DNA of 16,422 bases from JBOCEF01 sp047610385 (lineage in GTDB: Bacteria > Pseudomonadota > Alphaproteobacteria > Rhodobacterales > Rhodobacteraceae): the NCBI GenBank assembly GCA_047610385.1, contig JBLGAC010000066.1, forward strand, positions 1 to 16,422, given 5' to 3'. Every line of letters starts with the position of its first letter. Position 1 is the first letter of the stretch. This document shows, in pieces, positions 14,678 through 16,422 of the stretch. The notes under the pieces are model-generated. The model did no database searches. It was not told where the DNA came from and worked only from the letters and a program-made list of their open reading frames with translations. A program made the translations under genes and the position numbers.

Positions 14678-15439
14678 ATGCTCAGCCGCCGCACATTCCT
14701 CAGCACCACCGCGGGCGCCATCGCTGGCGCCACAATCTTGCCCTACGCCGCGCGCGCCGCGGCTGGCGGCGCGGACAGCTTCGCCACCGCGAACGGCACT
14801 GTCACCGTGCATCCGGTCGCCCACGCGTCCTTTGTGATGCAGGTGCCGGGCATGGTCATCTACAATGATCCGGTCGGGGACCCCGCGATGTATGCGCGCT
14901 TTCCCAAGCCCGACCTGATCCTGATCACCCATGAACATGGCGACCATTACAACGCTGACACGTTGGCGGCGCTGGTCGGGCCAAACACCAAAATCATCGC
15001 CAACCCCGCCGTGCAGGCCAAGATGCCCGAAGCGCTGGCCGCGATGTCGACCCAGATCGCCAATGGCGGCGCGATGATGGTCGGTGACATGAAACTGGAT
15101 GCCGTTCCAGCCTACAACACGACCGAAGAGCGCCTGAAATATCACCCCAAGGGCCGCGACAACGGCTATGTCCTGACCATTGACGCGATGCGCATCTACA
15201 TCGCTGGCGACACTGAGGATACTCCCGAGATGCGGGCGCTGACCGACATCGACCTGGCGTTTGTGCCGATGAACCTGCCCTACACGATGGACGTGGGCGC
15301 GGCGGCCTCGGCGGTGAACGCATTCAAGCCTCGGGCGGTCTATCCGTATCACTACCGCGATTCCGACCCGATGGAATTCGCGCGCCTTGTCGAAGCGGCA
15401 GGCGGCGTCATGGTCCATCAGGGGCCGTGGTACGGCTGA
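14678..15439 (+). CDS. Tat-exported metallo-beta-lactamase-fold hydrolase
   Basis: This 253-residue putative zinc-dependent hydrolase is of the UlaG-like MBL-fold group. A twin-arginine signal is clear (SRRTFLSTT at residues 3-11, hydrophobic stretch, cleavage near ARAAAGG), so it should act in the periplasm. The metal motif HEHGDH is at 85-90, and later ligand positions are likely in YIAGDTED and YPYHYRDSD. The substrate is unknown. The ATG at 14678 has GGGAG upstream and begins the Tat signal. An in-frame ATG at 14636 was rejected because it adds a non-signal extension. The 152-base gap after the amidase suggests a separate promoter. The best candidate I see is the weak TTGTCG (14566-14571) with TAATTC (14591-14596). 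Confidence 0.88.
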   Translation: MLSRRTFLSTTAGAIAGATILPYAARAAAGGADSFATANGTVTVHPVAHASFVMQVPGMVIYNDPVGDPAMYARFPKPDLILITHEHGDHYNADTLAALVGPNTKIIANPAVQAKMPEALAAMSTQIANGGAMMVGDMKLDAVPAYNTTEERLKYHPKGRDNGYVLTIDAMRIYIAGDTEDTPEMRALTDIDLAFVPMNLPYTMDVGAAASAVNAFKPRAVYPYHYRDSDPMEFARLVEAAGGVMVHQGPWYG

Positions 15440-15446
15440 TGCGCGC

Positions 15447-15474
15447 CGCGCCCCCCGCCATGGCGGGGGGCGCG
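15447..15474. terminator. Perfect 28-bp palindrome between convergent genes
   Basis: CGCGCCCCCCGCCA (15447-15460) is followed directly by its exact reverse complement (15461-15474). It lies eight bases after the MBL-fold gene stop and four bases after the stop-proximal end of the opposing stress-protein gene, so it could terminate transcription from both sides. Neither side has a T-tract. With no unpaired bases at its centre, a few central pairs must open to form the RNA loop. Confidence 0.7.
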
Positions 15475-15478
15475 AAGG

Positions 15479-16306
15479 TCAGCACGCCAGCAGGATCGGG
15501 ACCGGCGGCGCGGACAGCAGATCGCGCGTGACCCCGCCCAGCACATATTCGCGGAACCGCGATTTGCCGTAGGCACCCATCACCAGCAGATCCGCGCCCA
15601 TCTCACGCGTCCGCGTCGCGATGGAGGCTGAGATTGGCCCGCTGCCGCGCACATGCTCAGCGATTTCCACCGACAGGCCCTGACGTGACAGCAGGGCGGC
15701 CAGCTGTTCGGCCGGGCCCATATCTGCGGGTGAGGGGTCGAACAGCGCGATCTCGATGGTTTCCGCACGCTCCAGAATCGGCATGGCGCGGCGCACGGCG
15801 CGCAGGGCCTCGCGGCTGTTGTTCCATGCGATCAGCACGGTGCGCGGATCGAACCCGTCCATGCCGTCAGGGCAGATCAGCACTGGGGCGTCGCCGTCCA
15901 GCAGCGCGCCGTCCATGGCGCTTTCGGCGGTGCCGGGCACGTCGTCGCCATAGGGCCGGGTCAGGACCGCCAGATCGCAGAACCGCGCATGGCCCCCGAA
16001 CTGGCGCGCCATCGCCCCGTAGGAGCAGACCTGCGGTTCGGCGTCCCCCAGCACGCCGCCAATCGCCAGCGCATCGCGCGCGGCGTCAGCGCGGGCGATG
16101 GACAACGCGCGGGCCTGATCAGCGATTTCCACAATCGCGGGGCCGACCACGTCGCCCATGGCATAGACCGGCATGTCGGCCTCATATCCCATGCCGAGCA
16201 CGGTCAGATGCGCGTCGAAATACCGGGCGACGGTGATCGCGGCGGCCAGACGCTCGTCTGAGCGGCCCTCAGCATCGCAATAGGTCAGTATGGTCTTGCA
16301 GCTCAT
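15479..16306 (-). CDS. Universal stress protein (UspA family)
   Basis: This 275-residue cytoplasmic protein spans two Usp-fold halves. The N-terminal half (MSCKTILTYCDAEG onward) is degenerate and lacks an obvious nucleotide motif. The C-terminal half begins at about residue 150 (RTVLIAWNNSREALRAV) and ends with MGAYGKSRFREYVLGGVTRD, which fits the G-x2-G-x9-G ATP-binding pattern of UspA/MJ0577-type proteins. It is close to the tandem Usp proteins common in alphaproteobacteria. The start at 16306 has GGGAG upstream. It converges on the MBL-fold gene across a palindrome. No specific stress can be assigned. Confidence 0.9.
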   Translation of the reverse strand: MSCKTILTYCDAEGRSDERLAAAITVARYFDAHLTVLGMGYEADMPVYAMGDVVGPAIVEIADQARALSIARADAARDALAIGGVLGDAEPQVCSYGAMARQFGGHARFCDLAVLTRPYGDDVPGTAESAMDGALLDGDAPVLICPDGMDGFDPRTVLIAWNNSREALRAVRRAMPILERAETIEIALFDPSPADMGPAEQLAALLSRQGLSVEIAEHVRGSGPISASIATRTREMGADLLVMGAYGKSRFREYVLGGVTRDLLSAPPVPILLAC

Positions 16307-16333
16307 GGGGTGGCTCCCGCACGTCGAAAGGGT

Positions 16334-16422
16334 TCAGCCTTTGGTCGGCGTTTCGACGATTTCTTCGATCTCTTGTTCGACATCCGCGAATGTTTTGGTG
16401 GTGAGTTCCACATACATAGCAG
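16334..16422 (-). CDS. C-terminal end of an unidentified protein, or a very short ORF, at the window edge
   Basis: On the minus strand a frame open to the edge ends MYVELTTKTFADVEQEIEEI followed by VETPTKG and a TGA at 16336-16334. The ATG at 16417 could start a 27-residue peptide. However, the frame continues to the window edge without a stop, and the acidic, helix-like sequence reads like the end of a longer protein. It lies 27 bases upstream of the stress-protein gene in the same direction, so the two may be cotranscribed. I do not recognise the family. Confidence 0.4.
   Translation of the reverse strand, partial: AMYVELTTKTFADVEQEIEEIVETPTKG

Noticed and set aside
14501..15418. Minus-strand open frame (305 codons) opposite the MBL-fold gene.
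   Set aside because: The plus-strand gene has a Tat signal and HEHGDH motif. The antisense translation is His/Arg/Gly-rich without a domain.

Overview
The window looks like chromosomal or large-plasmid DNA from a marine-type alphaproteobacterium, most likely a Rhodobacteraceae member. It is G+C-rich, gene-dense and organised in tight ATGA/TGATG-overlapping operons, and its protein sequences resemble roseobacter-group families. I place it from protein character and gene content, not from a database search. No rRNA, tRNA, CRISPR array, insertion sequence or phage gene was seen.

Positions 1 to about 8660 form a copper-resistance island. On the minus strand, reading leftward from about 3123, are a small Met/His/Cys-containing secreted protein, a periplasmic cupredoxin, a CopA-type multicopper oxidase with a long Met/His-rich insert, and the start of outer-membrane CopB, which runs off the left edge. 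Diverging from them on the plus strand is a CPC-type copper P-type ATPase with two YHS/TRASH-like domains and a heavy-metal-binding domain. It is followed by a small secreted protein (possibly DUF2946-like), a YVTN-type beta-propeller, a DUF2933 membrane protein and a broken APC-family permease. The divergent spacer carries a good CueR/HmrR-type promoter facing the ATPase and a weaker similar one facing the cupredoxin/oxidase genes. The regulator gene itself is not in the window. Together the genes would export cytoplasmic Cu(I), bind copper in the periplasm and oxidise Cu(I) there.

Positions 8917 to 14525 form one operon: a ureohydrolase of the agmatinase/guanidinobutyrase group, a complete polyamine-type ABC importer (Tat-exported binding protein, ATPase, two permeases) and a nitrilase-superfamily amidase. 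Import followed by guanidine and amide hydrolysis suggests use of a guanidino or amide compound as a nitrogen source. An operator-like set of TTGGC/GCCAA half-sites lies over the likely promoter.

Positions 14526 to 16422 carry a Tat-exported metallo-beta-lactamase-fold hydrolase (plus strand) and a universal stress protein (minus strand), which converge on a perfect 28-bp palindrome. At the right edge is the C-terminal end, or a very short version, of an unidentified minus-strand gene.
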